DNA of 64,000 nt from VBCG01 sp044226535 (GCA_044226535.1 JBGAGT010000010.1:124001-188000), one strand, 5' to 3'; shown: positions 17,454 through 26,792, counted from the stretch's first letter. Notes: generated by a model not told the origin, from the sequence alone. Numbers and translations: made by a program.

Positions 17454-20366
17454 TCATCGCGAGCCCGCCTTGCCCGCGACCTTGGCGCCCAGCGCCGCCA
17501 TGCCCGCACCCCAGCGCAGCCGCAGCGGCACGCGTACCTCCGGCAGCGCCTCGAACTGGGGAAGCGCGCCTCGCGCGCCCGCCGCGGCCTTGTTCACCGA
17601 CACGCGCAGGTCGTACCAGGCCGCCTGGCCGGTGACCGGGTCGGCGTTGGGGTGCGCGCGCGCCGCCCCCGGCAGGTGCTCACCGATGAGGTGGTTGAGC
17701 AGGAAGGCCTCGGTCGCTTCGGGCGCGTTGGCGGCGAGGCCCCAGGCGCCGCCCTGCTTGGCGATGGCGTTCCAGGTCCACACCGTGCCGGGCTCGCAGC
17801 CCTCCATGGTCTTCAACCGGCAGCGGATGCTGCCGTTGTGCGAGGCGACGTCGACCCAGTCGCCGTCGGCGAGGCCGCGGCGCGCCGCCTCGCCGGCATT
17901 CATGTACAGGCTGTTGTCGGCGACGATCTGCCGCAGCCAGGCGTTCTGCGAGTCCCATGAGTGGTACATGGCCATCGGCCGCTGCGTGATCGCGCAAAGG
18001 TCGAACCTGCCGGTGTCGACCAGCGCCGACTCGAGCGGCGCATACCACATGGGCAGCGGGTCGAAATAGCGTACGAGGCGCTCGCGCTGCGCCGGGTCCG
18101 AAGGCTTCGGCCCTGCGTACTGGCCGAGGCCCGCGAGCCTGAACTTCTGCAGCGGCTCCGACCAGATCTGCATGGTGATCGGCTCGATGTCGGTGATGAA
18201 GCCCGCGGACTTCGCGAACTCGAGGTAGCGCCGGTTGGCGAAGCGGTTGTACTGCAGCGCCGGCGGGATGTGGTACTCGAAGAACGACTGGTTGGCGATG
18301 TAGGCGTCCCATTGCCGCGGGTTGGGCGCGCCCACCAGCGCGCTCTCGCCGTTCGCGCCGCGCCAGCCCGCGAGGAAGCCGATGCCGGGTGCGCGCTCGT
18401 AGCGGACGATGAAGTCCTTGTAGTCGCGGAAGCGCCGCGTGCCGTCGGGCTTCACGAACGCCGAGAAGCCGAGCCGCGAGGCGAGCTCGACCAGCACCTC
18501 CTGCCAGGGCCGCACGTCGCGGTCGGGCTCGATCATCGGGTGGCGGATGGCGTCGGCGACGGTGTCGGCTTCCGAGATCGGCCGGTCGAGCAGCGAGATC
18601 GCGTCGTGGCGCTCGAGGTAGGTCGTGTCGGGCAGCACGAGGTCGGCGAAGGCCACCGTCTCCGAGCGGAAGGCGTCGGCGACGACGATGAACGGGATCC
18701 TGTAGCTGCCGTCGTCGTGCTTCGCGCGCAGCATGTCGCGCGTCGCGGCGGTGTTCATCGACGAGTTCCACGCCATGTTCGCCATGAACAGCATCAGCGT
18801 GTCGATCGGGTAGGGATCGCCCTTGGCGGCGTTGGCGATCACCATGTGCATCATGCCGTGCGCGGCGATCGGCGCGTCCCAGGAGAACGCCTTGTCGATG
18901 CGCAGCGGGCGACCTTCGGCGTCGATGGCGAGGTCCTCGGGCCGCATGGGGAAGCCCAGCGGGCTGCCGGCGAGCGGCGCGCGCGGGTGCGTCGGCGCGG
19001 TCGCGGGCACCTGGCGCGGCGGGATGGGCTTGGGGAAGGGCGCGCGCGCGCGGAAGTTGCCGGGGCCGTCGAGCGCACCCAGCAGCATCTGCAGGAGGTG
19101 CAGCGCGCGGCAGGCGTGGAAACCGTTGGAATGCGCCGAGATCCCGCGCATCGCATACATCGCCACCGGTCGCCCCGTGACGCTCGCGTGCACGTTGCCC
19201 CAGGCGTCGGTCCACTCGACGGGCAGCGTGATCGCCTGCTCGAACGCCACGGTCGCCATCTCGCGTGCGAGCCTGCGGATGGTGGCGGCGTCGAGGCCGC
19301 ACTGCGGCGCAACGGCCTCCGGCGCGTAGGCGTCGTCGAGGTAGCGCTCGGCGGCGAGCGACAGCACCGTGCGCGCCTTGCGCCCGTCGGGCAGCGTGGC
19401 CGACCCGAACAGCGCGACGCGCGTGTCGCCGCCGACGGCGGCGGTCACCGCGCCTTCGTCCGTCGCTTCGCCTGCGCTGCCCGCCGCGACGATGGCCAGC
19501 GGGCGGCCGTTGGCGTCGCGCGCGAAAAGCCCGTCGTCCGCCGCGCCGGGCGCCTCGATCACCAGCCAGGGCGCGTTGGTGTGGCGTGCGAGGAAGGCAT
19601 AGTCGATCGTGCCGTCGCCGAGCAGCACGTGAACCATGGAAAGCGCGAGCAGCCCGTCGGTGCCCGGCCGCACCGGCACCCATTCGTCGGCGATCGCCGA
19701 GTAACCGGTGCGCACCGGGTTGATCGACACGAACTTGGCGCCGCTGCGCTTCAGCTTGTCGAGGCCGATCTTGATGGGGTTCGAGGAATGGTCCTCGGCC
19801 ACCCCCCACAGCACGAAGTAGCGCGCGCGGTCCCAGTCGGGCGCGCCGAACTCCCAGAACGAGTAGCCGATGCTGTACAGCCCCGCGGCTGCCATGTTCA
19901 CCGAGCAGAAGCCGCCGTGCGCCGCCCAGTTGGGCGTGCCGAACTGCTGCGCCCACAGGCCCGTCAGCGCCTGCATCTGGTCGCGGCCGGTGAAGAACGC
20001 GAGCTTCTTCGGGTCGGTGTCGCGCAGGTGCCGCAAGCGCGCCTCGACGATCGCCAGCGCCTCGTCCCATTCGATCTCGTCGAACACGCCGTCGCCGCGC
20101 TCGCTGCCCTCGCGGCGCTTGAGGGGCTTCGCGAGCTTGGCCGGCGAGAGCTGCTTCATGATGCCCGCCGAGCCCTTGGCGCAGATCACGCCGCGGTTCA
20201 CCGGGTGGCGGCGGTTGCCCTGGATGAAGCGCAGCTTCGCGCCCTCGAAGCTCACCTTGATGCCGCAGCGGCAGGCGCACATGTAGCAGGTGCTGTACTC
20301 GACGCGCGTCGGCACGTCGGGTGCGCGCGGCAGCATGCGGGTCACGGCGATGGTCTTGGAAGGCAT
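17454..20366 (-). CDS. soeA: Molybdopterin catalytic subunit of sulfite dehydrogenase (SoeA)
   Basis: A 970-residue DMSO-reductase-family oxidoreductase. An N-terminal [4Fe-4S] site uses Cys27, Cys30, Cys34 and Cys62 (YSTCYMCACRCG and VICAKGSAG). The molybdopterin-binding domains and a C-terminal dinucleotide-binding domain (near VDVASHNGSIRCRLK) follow. No twin-arginine signal is seen, so it should be cytoplasmic, unlike DmsA. Oxidation of sulfite to sulfate is inferred from the YSTCYMCACRCGIKV-type start typical of SoeA and from the taurine/sulfoacetaldehyde genes next door, whose pathway releases sulfite. It diverges from a YeiE-like regulator. Confidence 0.85.
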   Translation of the reverse strand: MPSKTIAVTRMLPRAPDVPTRVEYSTCYMCACRCGIKVSFEGAKLRFIQGNRRHPVNRGVICAKGSAGIMKQLSPAKLAKPLKRREGSERGDGVFDEIEWDEALAIVEARLRHLRDTDPKKLAFFTGRDQMQALTGLWAQQFGTPNWAAHGGFCSVNMAAAGLYSIGYSFWEFGAPDWDRARYFVLWGVAEDHSSNPIKIGLDKLKRSGAKFVSINPVRTGYSAIADEWVPVRPGTDGLLALSMVHVLLGDGTIDYAFLARHTNAPWLVIEAPGAADDGLFARDANGRPLAIVAAGSAGEATDEGAVTAAVGGDTRVALFGSATLPDGRKARTVLSLAAERYLDDAYAPEAVAPQCGLDAATIRRLAREMATVAFEQAITLPVEWTDAWGNVHASVTGRPVAMYAMRGISAHSNGFHACRALHLLQMLLGALDGPGNFRARAPFPKPIPPRQVPATAPTHPRAPLAGSPLGFPMRPEDLAIDAEGRPLRIDKAFSWDAPIAAHGMMHMVIANAAKGDPYPIDTLMLFMANMAWNSSMNTAATRDMLRAKHDDGSYRIPFIVVADAFRSETVAFADLVLPDTTYLERHDAISLLDRPISEADTVADAIRHPMIEPDRDVRPWQEVLVELASRLGFSAFVKPDGTRRFRDYKDFIVRYERAPGIGFLAGWRGANGESALVGAPNPRQWDAYIANQSFFEYHIPPALQYNRFANRRYLEFAKSAGFITDIEPITMQIWSEPLQKFRLAGLGQYAGPKPSDPAQRERLVRYFDPLPMWYAPLESALVDTGRFDLCAITQRPMAMYHSWDSQNAWLRQIVADNSLYMNAGEAARRGLADGDWVDVASHNGSIRCRLKTMEGCEPGTVWTWNAIAKQGGAWGLAANAPEATEAFLLNHLIGEHLPGAARAHPNADPVTGQAAWYDLRVSVNKAAAGARGALPQFEALPEVRVPLRLRWGAGMAALGAKVAGKAGSR

Positions 20367-20439
20367 GGTGCGGACGGGTGCGGGGCCCCGTCGAACGCGC
20401 GTGGGGCCGCCGCCTTGCAGGTTAACGCGCGATCATTAG

Positions 20440-20482
20440 TTAAGATAGCGATTTATATCGATATGAACAATCGATTTTCCAG
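20440..20482. promoter_or_regulatory. AT-rich soeA/LysR intergenic region with palindrome
   Basis: In a 137-base divergent intergenic region, an AT-rich island contains the perfect palindrome ATATCGATAT (20455-20464), flanked by GCGATTT and AATCGAT. It is the natural place for the divergent LysR regulator to bind and for both promoters. No confident -35/-10 pair was assigned. Confidence 0.4.
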
Positions 20483-20503
20483 CTGGATCGCACCGCGCAG
20501 GCC

Positions 20504-21409
20504 ATGACCCACCTCACCCTGCGCCAGCTGCGCATCTTCGTCGCGGTCGTCGAGGCCGACGGCACCACGGCCGCGGGGCGCCGCCTCGCGCTGTCGCAAT
20601 CGGCCACCAGCGCGGGGCTTGCCGGGCTCGAGCGCAGCCTCGGCACGCGCCTCTTCGAGCGCGTCGGGCGGCGGCTCGTCCTGAACGACGCGGGTCGCGT
20701 CCTGTTCAACAACGCGCGCGAGGTGCTCGAGTCGGTCGCGCGCATCGAATCCACGTTCGTGGAGGGCGCAGGGTCGCCCGCGTGGCGGCTGCGCGTCGCC
20801 GCCAGCACGACCATCGCGAACTACATCCTGCCGGGCGTGGTCGCGCGCTTCTACGACGCGCACGCCGGCTCGAGCATCGTGGTCGACGTCGGCAACACGC
20901 GCGACGTGGTCGCGGCGATCGAGGCCTTCGACGTCGACATGGGCTTCATCGAGGGGCCTTGCCTGCTTCCCTCGGTGGTGTCGATACCGTGGCTGACCGA
21001 CGAGATGGTCGTCGTCTGCTCGCCGCGTCACGCGCTCGCCAGGGCCGCGCGCGGGCGGGCGGTGCCGCTGAAGGCGCTCGCCGGGGCGCGCTGGCTGATG
21101 CGAGAGCCGGGTTCGGGCACGCGCGAGGTGGTCGAGCAGGCGCTGTCCCCGCATCTGCCGCGGCTCGCGTCGCAGATGCAGCTCGGCAGCGCCGAGGCGA
21201 TCAAGCGCGCGGCCGCCGAGGGCCTCGGCGTCGCCTGCCTGTCGCGGCACGTGGTGCAGGACCTGCTGCAGCAGCGCCGGCTGGTGGTGCTGCGGACGAG
21301 CCTCGCCCCGCTGACGCGGACGCTGTTCATCGTCCACCACCGCGACAAGGCGCCCACCCGCGGGCTGCGCAGCTTCGTCGACCACTGCCTCGCCTCGCGG
21401 CCCGCGTAG
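20504..21409 (+). CDS. LysR-family regulator, YeiE-like
   Basis: A 301-residue LysR regulator. The N-terminal winged helix is LTLRQLRIFVAVVEADGTT and the following LSQSATSAGLAGLERSLG. The effector domain has AASTTIANYILPGVVARF, VDMGFIEGPC, REPGSGTREVVEQ and LGSAEAIKRAAAEGLGVACLS. These stretches match remembered YeiE sequences well; YeiE has been reported as a sulfite-responsive regulator in enterobacteria. Its position divergent from soeA fits control of sulfite oxidation, though the ligand is inferred. Confidence 0.85.
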   Translation: MTHLTLRQLRIFVAVVEADGTTAAGRRLALSQSATSAGLAGLERSLGTRLFERVGRRLVLNDAGRVLFNNAREVLESVARIESTFVEGAGSPAWRLRVAASTTIANYILPGVVARFYDAHAGSSIVVDVGNTRDVVAAIEAFDVDMGFIEGPCLLPSVVSIPWLTDEMVVVCSPRHALARAARGRAVPLKALAGARWLMREPGSGTREVVEQALSPHLPRLASQMQLGSAEAIKRAAAEGLGVACLSRHVVQDLLQQRRLVVLRTSLAPLTRTLFIVHHRDKAPTRGLRSFVDHCLASRPA

Positions 21410-21504
21410 CGCCGCGCCGGCTCGGCCTGCCGGCGACGCTGCCGGGGGCAGCGGGCCGGCGGCGATGCACAGCCCCGACGTCCACCCGCGGGCAGCCGCC
21501 GGCC

Positions 21505-23295
21505 TCAGGCCGCGGTCGACTTGTACTTGGCGAGGTAGCGCTTCGGCAGCGACAGCGCGTCGCGGCGGAACGGGTCGCCCAGCTCGCGCGTGACCATCAT
21601 CTCGAGCACCGTGGTCTTGCCCTCGCGCTGCGCTGCCGCCGCGGCGCGCAGCGCGTCGCCGACCTGCGAGACGTTGTCGACGCGCACGCCCTCGGCGCCC
21701 ATCGCCTTGGCGACGGCCGCCCAGGAAGGCTGGTTGTCGAGGTTCACGCCGATGAAGCGGTTGTCGTAGAAGTCGACGTGGTTCTTCTTCTCGGCGCCCC
21801 ACTGGCCGTTGTTGAACACCACGGCGGTGACGGGGATCTTCTCGCGCACGCAGGTCTGCAGCTCGCCGAAGCTCATGCCCCAGGCCCCGTCGCCGACGTA
21901 GGCGATGGCGGGCCGGTCGGGTGCCGCCACCTTCGCGCCGACGATGGTCGGGAAGGCGTAGCCGCAGTTGCCGAAGCTCATCGCCGCGAACATCGAGCGC
22001 GGCTCGTCGAAGCGCAGGTACGAGTTCGACACCGAGCAGATGTTGCCGATGTCGGTCGACACCATGGCGTGCGCCGGCATCGCCTTCTCCAGCGCGCGCA
22101 GCATCTCGCGCGGGTGCATCGCCGACACGCCCTTGCTCACCTCGAGCGACCACTTGTCCTTCTCGTGGGTCCAGCCGTCGAGCTCGATCTCCCAGGCGGA
22201 GCGCTCGCCCTTGATCCTCGCGGCACGCTCGTCGCGGTTGGCGTCGCAGGCGAGCTTCCTGCCCTCGAGCCGCGCGAGCAGCGAGGCCGCGGCCGCGCGC
22301 GCGTCGCCGCAGATGCCGACGGCGATGGTCTTGACCAGCCCCAGCATCTTCGCGTCGGCGTCGACCTGGATGATCTTCGCGTCCTTCGGCCAGTAGTCGA
22401 TGCCGTGCTGCGGCAGCGTGCCGAAGGGCCCGAGGCGCGTGCCCAGCGCCAGCACCACGTCGGCCTGGCTGATGAGCTTCATCGCCGCCTTGCTGCCCTG
22501 GTAGCCCAGCGGCCCGCACCACAGCGGGTGCTTCGACGGGAACGTGTCGTTGTGCAGGTAGGAGTTCGCCACCGGCGCGTGCAGGCGCTCGGCCAGCGCG
22601 ATCGCCTCCTTCGCGCCGTCGCCCATGACGATGCCGCCACCCGCGAGGATCACCGGGAATTTCGCCGAGGCGAGGAGCTCGGCCGCCGCCGCGAGGCTCG
22701 CCTCGCCCCCGGCGCCGCGCTCGATGACGATCGGCCGCGGGACCTCGCACTCGATGTCGCCGTAGAAGAAGTCGCGCGGGATGTTGAGCTGCGTCGGCCC
22801 CATCTCCAGCATCGCGCGGTCGAAGGCACGCGAGGTGAGCTCGGCCATGCGCGCCTTGTTGTTGACGTGCGCCTGGTACTTGGTGATCTTGCTGAAGATC
22901 GGCAGCTGCTCGGTCTCCTGGAAGCCGCCGAGGCCGAGCGTCGCCGAGCCCGTCTCGGGCGTGATCACCACCACCGGCGAGTGCGCCCAGAACGCCGCCG
23001 CGGTCGAGGTGACGAAGTTGGTGATGCCGGGGCCGTTCTGCGCGATGCACACGCCGTGCTTGCCCGACACGCGCGAATAGCCGTCGGCCATGTGGCCGCC
23101 ACCCTGCTCGTGCGCCACCGAGATGAAGCGGATGCCGGCGAGCGGGAACAGGTCGAGCGCGTCCATGTAGGCCGAGCCGACGATGCCGAACACGTCCTTC
23201 ACGCCGTGAGCGACCAGGGTTTCCACGAACGCCTCGGAAGGCGTCATCGTCTGGCGGCCCGTGACCGCCTGGGGCAATTCGACCGGCTTGTTCAT
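21505..23295 (-). CDS. xsc: Sulfoacetaldehyde acetyltransferase
   Basis: A 596-residue ThDP-dependent enzyme that converts sulfoacetaldehyde and phosphate to acetyl phosphate and sulfite. It begins in the family pattern (MTPSEAFVETLVAHGVKDVF, then VGSAYMDALDLFPLAGIRF, and VAHEQGGGHMADGYSR). Three domains are present: the Pyr domain, the central domain, and the ThDP-binding C-terminal domain with GDGAWGMSFGELQTCV and NNGQWGAEKKN. These Xsc-specific features separate it from acetolactate synthase. A strong AAGGAGAG ribosome-binding site precedes the ATG. It is divergent from an IclR regulator, and the downstream steps (pta, soeABC) are encoded nearby. Confidence 0.95.
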   Translation of the reverse strand: MNKPVELPQAVTGRQTMTPSEAFVETLVAHGVKDVFGIVGSAYMDALDLFPLAGIRFISVAHEQGGGHMADGYSRVSGKHGVCIAQNGPGITNFVTSTAAAFWAHSPVVVITPETGSATLGLGGFQETEQLPIFSKITKYQAHVNNKARMAELTSRAFDRAMLEMGPTQLNIPRDFFYGDIECEVPRPIVIERGAGGEASLAAAAELLASAKFPVILAGGGIVMGDGAKEAIALAERLHAPVANSYLHNDTFPSKHPLWCGPLGYQGSKAAMKLISQADVVLALGTRLGPFGTLPQHGIDYWPKDAKIIQVDADAKMLGLVKTIAVGICGDARAAAASLLARLEGRKLACDANRDERAARIKGERSAWEIELDGWTHEKDKWSLEVSKGVSAMHPREMLRALEKAMPAHAMVSTDIGNICSVSNSYLRFDEPRSMFAAMSFGNCGYAFPTIVGAKVAAPDRPAIAYVGDGAWGMSFGELQTCVREKIPVTAVVFNNGQWGAEKKNHVDFYDNRFIGVNLDNQPSWAAVAKAMGAEGVRVDNVSQVGDALRAAAAAQREGKTTVLEMMVTRELGDPFRRDALSLPKRYLAKYKSTAA

Positions 23296-23363
23296 CGCGC
23301 TCTCCTTGTCGGAATGCCGCGAAGTGTTCCACATCGCGGCGGGCGAGACAAGACATGCTATCG

Positions 23364-23399
23364 AAATATGGGTTGTGCAATTCCATATTTTGATATAAT
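23364..23399 (+). promoter_or_regulatory. IclR/xsc intergenic operator and -10 box
   Basis: A perfect 8-base inverted repeat, AAATATGG (23364-23371) and CCATATTT (23383-23390), lies in the 112-base divergent region. It is followed by a perfect TATAAT (23394-23399). The -10 is only 8 bases from the iclR start codon, so the iclR message would be leaderless or nearly so, or the -10 serves another purpose. The repeat is a good candidate IclR-family site controlling both directions. Confidence 0.55.
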
Positions 23400-23407
23400 G
23401 TTGAGCG

Positions 23408-24256
23408 ATGGCCCGCAAAATCGACCGCACGCCTCCCCTGATCCGCGCCATGGCGCTGCTCGAGCACGTCGCGCGCGCCGACGGCGCGGCGACGCTGCAG
23501 GCACTCACCGAGGCCGCGGGGCTGCCCAAGCCCACGGTCTACCGCATGCTCGCCATGCTCGACGAGGCGGGCCTCATCGCGCGCGAGCCCGACGGCCGTC
23601 GCGTGGTCGCGGGGCCCCGGCTTTCGCGGCTGGCGCTCGACGTGCTGATGAACGAGTCGGTGCGCACGCCGCGCCACGTGATCCTCGCGCGGCTCGCCGC
23701 CGAGGTCGGCGAGACCGTCAACCTCACCATGCTCGACAAGGGCGAGATCGTCTACCTCGACCGCGTCGAGAGCGCGTGGCCGCTGCGCATGACCCTGCAG
23801 CCGGGCTCGCGCGTGCCGCTGCACTGCACGGCCAGCGGCAAGCTGCTGCTCGCCGCGATGCCGGCTTCGCGCCGCAGGCGCGTGGTCGCCACGCTCGAGC
23901 TCGCGCGCTACACCGACCACACCATCACCGACAGGCGCGCGCTCGAGGCCGAGCTCGCCACCATCCGCCGCAACGGCTTCTCCACCGACAACGAGGAATT
24001 CCTCGCGGGCGTGGTCTGCGTCGCCGTGCCGGTGACGACGGTGCGCGGGCAGGTGGTGGCCTCGGTGGCCGTGCACGCGCCGGTCGCGCGCATGCCGCTC
24101 GCGCGCGCGCTGTCGCTCGCCCCCGTGCTGCGCCGTGCCGCGGACGCGCTCGCCGCGTCGTTCGACGTCGACCCGGCCGTCGCGGACGATGCGCCTGCCG
24201 CCCCCCCGCTCACCGCGCGGGCACGCGCCCCGGCCCGCAGCGCGCGCGGGGGCTGA
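23408..24256 (+). CDS. IclR-family transcriptional regulator
   Basis: A 282-residue IclR regulator. The N-terminal winged helix (about 10-70) has LQALTEAAGLPKPTVYRMLAM. The C-terminal effector-binding GAF-like domain has VNLTMLDKGEIVYLDRVES, VPLHCTASGKLLLA and FSTDNEEFLAGVVCVAVPV. It lies between xsc (divergent) and tpa (same direction), making it the likely pathway-specific regulator of taurine or sulfoacetaldehyde degradation. Many other taurine clusters use a MocR/GntR-type TauR instead. The tail after residue 255 is low-complexity. Confidence 0.9.
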   Translation: MARKIDRTPPLIRAMALLEHVARADGAATLQALTEAAGLPKPTVYRMLAMLDEAGLIAREPDGRRVVAGPRLSRLALDVLMNESVRTPRHVILARLAAEVGETVNLTMLDKGEIVYLDRVESAWPLRMTLQPGSRVPLHCTASGKLLLAAMPASRRRRVVATLELARYTDHTITDRRALEAELATIRRNGFSTDNEEFLAGVVCVAVPVTTVRGQVVASVAVHAPVARMPLARALSLAPVLRRAADALAASFDVDPAVADDAPAAPPLTARARAPARSARGG

Positions 24257-24286
24257 CCGGCGCGGCGCGCGGCACGCCCCTTCAAC

Positions 24287-24322
24287 TTCTCGAATTCCGG
24301 AACGGCTGTCACCGAAATTTCG
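24287..24322. promoter_or_regulatory. Imperfect inverted repeat upstream of tpa
   Basis: CTCGAATTCCGG (24287) is mirrored imperfectly by CGAAATTTCGAG (ending 24322) in the 144 bases between iclR and tpa. A TAAGAT -10-like hexamer lies at 24355-24360. It could be an operator and promoter for tpa-tauABC; support is weak. Confidence 0.3.
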
Positions 24323-24400
24323 AGTCGTGGCGTTCCGCACCGGCGGCGCGCGGGTAAGATCGTGGACGCACCCCGCGCGCTTCGCCTCGAGGAGACACCC

Positions 24401-25741
24401 ATGGGCAAGTCCGAAACCGCCCTGCACGCCGATCCCGCACTCGCCACCGGCTCCATGGCCGAGTACTGGATGCCCTTCACGTCCAACCGCGACTTCAAGG
24501 CCGACCCCAAGATGGTCGTGCGCGCGGAAGGCATGTACTACTACAGCGACCGCGGCCACCGGATCATCGACGCCTCGTCGGGCCTGTTCTGCGTCAACGC
24601 CGGCCACGCGCGCAAGGAGATCGCCGACGCGGTCTCGGCGCAGCTGCGCGAGCTCGACTTCGTCCCGCCCTTCATGCGCGGCCATCCCAAGAGCTTCGCG
24701 CTGGCCGAGCGCGTGGCGCAGCTCGCGCCGGGCGACCTGAAGCGCGTCTTCTTCGTCAACTCGGGCTCCGAGGCCATCGATACCGCGATGAAGATCGCGC
24801 TGGCCTACCACCAGGCGCGCGGCCAGGCGGGCCGCACCATGTTCGTGTCACGCGAGCGTGCCTATCACGGCGTCAACTTCGGCGGCGTGTCGCTGTCGGG
24901 CATCGTCAACAACCGCCGCAAGTACGGGCCCGGGCTGCACGTCGCGCACATGCGCCATACGCACGTGAAGGAGAACCACTTCGTGCGCGGCCAGGGCGAG
25001 CACGGCGCCGACCTCGCCGACGACCTCCAGCGCTTCGTCAACCTCTACGGCGCCGAGAACATCGCCGCCTGCTTCGTCGAGCCCATCGCGGGCTCCACCG
25101 GCTGCCTCGTGCCGCCCAAGGGCTACCTCGAGCGGCTGCGCAAGATCTGCGACCAGCACGGCATCCTGCTGGTGTTCGACGAGGTGATCACGGGCTTCGG
25201 CCGCACCGGCCAGCCCTTCGCGGCGCAGAGCTTCGGCGTCACGCCCGACATGATGACCATGGCCAAGGGCATCACCAACGCCGCGCAGCCCATGGGCGCG
25301 GTGGCGGTGGCCACGCGGGTCCACGACGCGGTGATGGACGCGGCGCAGGAGGGCTCGATCGAGCTCTTCCACGGCTACACCTACTCGGGCCATCCCGCGG
25401 CCTGCGCGGCGGGCCTCGCCACGCTCGACATCTACGACAAGGAAGACCTCTTCGCGCGCGGCCGCGCGCTGTCGCCCTACTTCCTCGACGCCATCTGGTC
25501 GCTGCGCGACCTGCCCGTCGTCACCGACATCCGCGGCTACGGCATGTTCGCGACCATCGACCTCGCCCCCGCGGGCACGCCCGGCACGCGCGGCCACGCG
25601 CTGCAGAAGAAGCTCTTCGACAACGGGCTGCATCTCAAGCCCACCGGCGACAGCGCCCTGATCGCGCCGCCGCTGATCGCCGAGAAGGGCCATATCGATA
25701 GCATCGCCGAGATCTTGCGCGGCACGCTCGCAACCCTCTAG
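24401..25741 (+). CDS. tpa: Taurine:pyruvate aminotransferase (class III)
   Basis: A 446-residue class III PLP aminotransferase. It has the PLP-contacting VNSGSEAIDTAMKIA (about 119-133), RAYHGVNFGG, the Asp-containing LVFDEVITGFGRTG (257-270) and the Schiff-base Lys289 in MTMAKGITNAA. Tpa converts taurine and pyruvate to sulfoacetaldehyde and alanine. On sequence alone it could be a beta-alanine:pyruvate or other omega-aminotransferase; the position between the regulator and tauABC, with xsc close by, makes taurine the best reading. A GAGGAGA ribosome-binding site precedes the ATG. Confidence 0.85.
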   Translation: MGKSETALHADPALATGSMAEYWMPFTSNRDFKADPKMVVRAEGMYYYSDRGHRIIDASSGLFCVNAGHARKEIADAVSAQLRELDFVPPFMRGHPKSFALAERVAQLAPGDLKRVFFVNSGSEAIDTAMKIALAYHQARGQAGRTMFVSRERAYHGVNFGGVSLSGIVNNRRKYGPGLHVAHMRHTHVKENHFVRGQGEHGADLADDLQRFVNLYGAENIAACFVEPIAGSTGCLVPPKGYLERLRKICDQHGILLVFDEVITGFGRTGQPFAAQSFGVTPDMMTMAKGITNAAQPMGAVAVATRVHDAVMDAAQEGSIELFHGYTYSGHPAACAAGLATLDIYDKEDLFARGRALSPYFLDAIWSLRDLPVVTDIRGYGMFATIDLAPAGTPGTRGHALQKKLFDNGLHLKPTGDSALIAPPLIAEKGHIDSIAEILRGTLATL

Positions 25742-25784
25742 CATCGCCGGTCACCGGCAACCACCCCCGCGAACAGGAGTCCCG

Positions 25785-26792
25785 ATGAAACCGATGAAGC
25801 TCATGCAAGCCGTCGCAATTTGCGCCGCCGCATTCCTCGCGCTGCCCGCAGCCGCGCAGAAGGAAGTGACGATCGCCTACCAGGACATGGTGGTGCCGTA
25901 CCGGATCATGCAGGAGAGCAAGGCGCTCGAGAAGGCGACCGGCTACAAGATCAACTGGAAGCAGTTCGGCGGTGGCGGCGAGGTGATCAAGGCGATGGCG
26001 TCCGGCGCGGTGCAGGTCGGCGAGATCGGCTCGGCGGGGATCGCCGCCTCGGTGTCGCGCGGCGAGCCGCTCGAGCTGTTCTGGATCCTCGACGACATCG
26101 GCAGCGCCGAGGCGCTGGTGGTCAAGAACAACTCCGGCATCAAGACCGTGGCCGACCTGAAGGGCAAGAAGATCGCCGTGCCGTTCAACTCGACGACGCA
26201 TTTCCACACCATCGTGGCGCTCGAGCAGGCCGGCATCAACCCGGCCGACGTGCAGATCCTCAACCTGCGCCCGCCCGAGGTGCGCGCGGCGTGGCAGCGC
26301 GGCGACATCCAGGCGACGTTCATCTGGAACCCGGTGCTGGCCGAGACGCAGAAGGACGGCCACGTGATCCTGACCTCCGGCAAGATCTCGGCCGACACCG
26401 GCAAGGCCACCTTCGACGGCTACGTGGTCAACAAGGACTGGGCGAAGGCCAACCACGACTTCCTGGTCAAGTTCGTCAAGATCCTGGCGGCCGCCGACCA
26501 GGAATACCGCGCCAACAAGGCGAAGTGGACGGGCACGTCGGCCGATGCCAAGGCGGTCGCCAAGTGGTCGGGCGCCAAGCCCGAGGACGTGCCGGAAGCG
26601 ATCGCCCTCTATCACTTCCCCACGCTCAAGGAGCAGGCCGATTCGTGGCTGGGCGGCGGCAAGAACAGCATCGCGGCCAAGGCGCTCGCGGCGACGTCCG
26701 AATTCCAGAAGTCGCAGAAGCAGATCGAGAAGACGCTTCCCGACTACTCGGTGGTGGTGAACCCGAGCTACGTCCAGGACGCGCTCAAGTAG
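25785..26792 (+). CDS. tauA: Taurine ABC transporter substrate-binding protein TauA
   Basis: A 335-residue periplasmic binding protein. The Sec signal ends near residue 24 (AFLALPAAAQ). Then come VTIAYQDMVVPYRIMQESKA, GGGGEVIKAMASGAVQVGE and the type 2 fold with LKGKKIAVPFNSTTHFHT and RGDIQATFIWNP. It delivers taurine to TauBC. A strong hairpin follows the gene (26814-26850), which would let the binding protein be made in excess over the membrane parts. Confidence 0.92.
   Translation: MKPMKLMQAVAICAAAFLALPAAAQKEVTIAYQDMVVPYRIMQESKALEKATGYKINWKQFGGGGEVIKAMASGAVQVGEIGSAGIAASVSRGEPLELFWILDDIGSAEALVVKNNSGIKTVADLKGKKIAVPFNSTTHFHTIVALEQAGINPADVQILNLRPPEVRAAWQRGDIQATFIWNPVLAETQKDGHVILTSGKISADTGKATFDGYVVNKDWAKANHDFLVKFVKILAAADQEYRANKAKWTGTSADAKAVAKWSGAKPEDVPEAIALYHFPTLKEQADSWLGGGKNSIAAKALAATSEFQKSQKQIEKTLPDYSVVVNPSYVQDALK

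Noticed and set aside
17454..20366. DMSO reductase (DmsA) rather than SoeA
   Set aside because: No twin-arginine signal is visible, and the taurine/xsc neighbours fit sulfite oxidation better; not fully excluded.
21505..23295. Acetolactate synthase
   Set aside because: The N-terminal and ThDP-region sequence is of the Xsc type and no small regulatory subunit gene is adjacent.
20453..24811. A 1,452-codon open frame on the minus strand
   Set aside because: It runs antisense to or out of frame with LysR, xsc, iclR and tpa, is extremely Arg/Ala/Gly-rich, and reflects the lack of stop codons in high-GC DNA.
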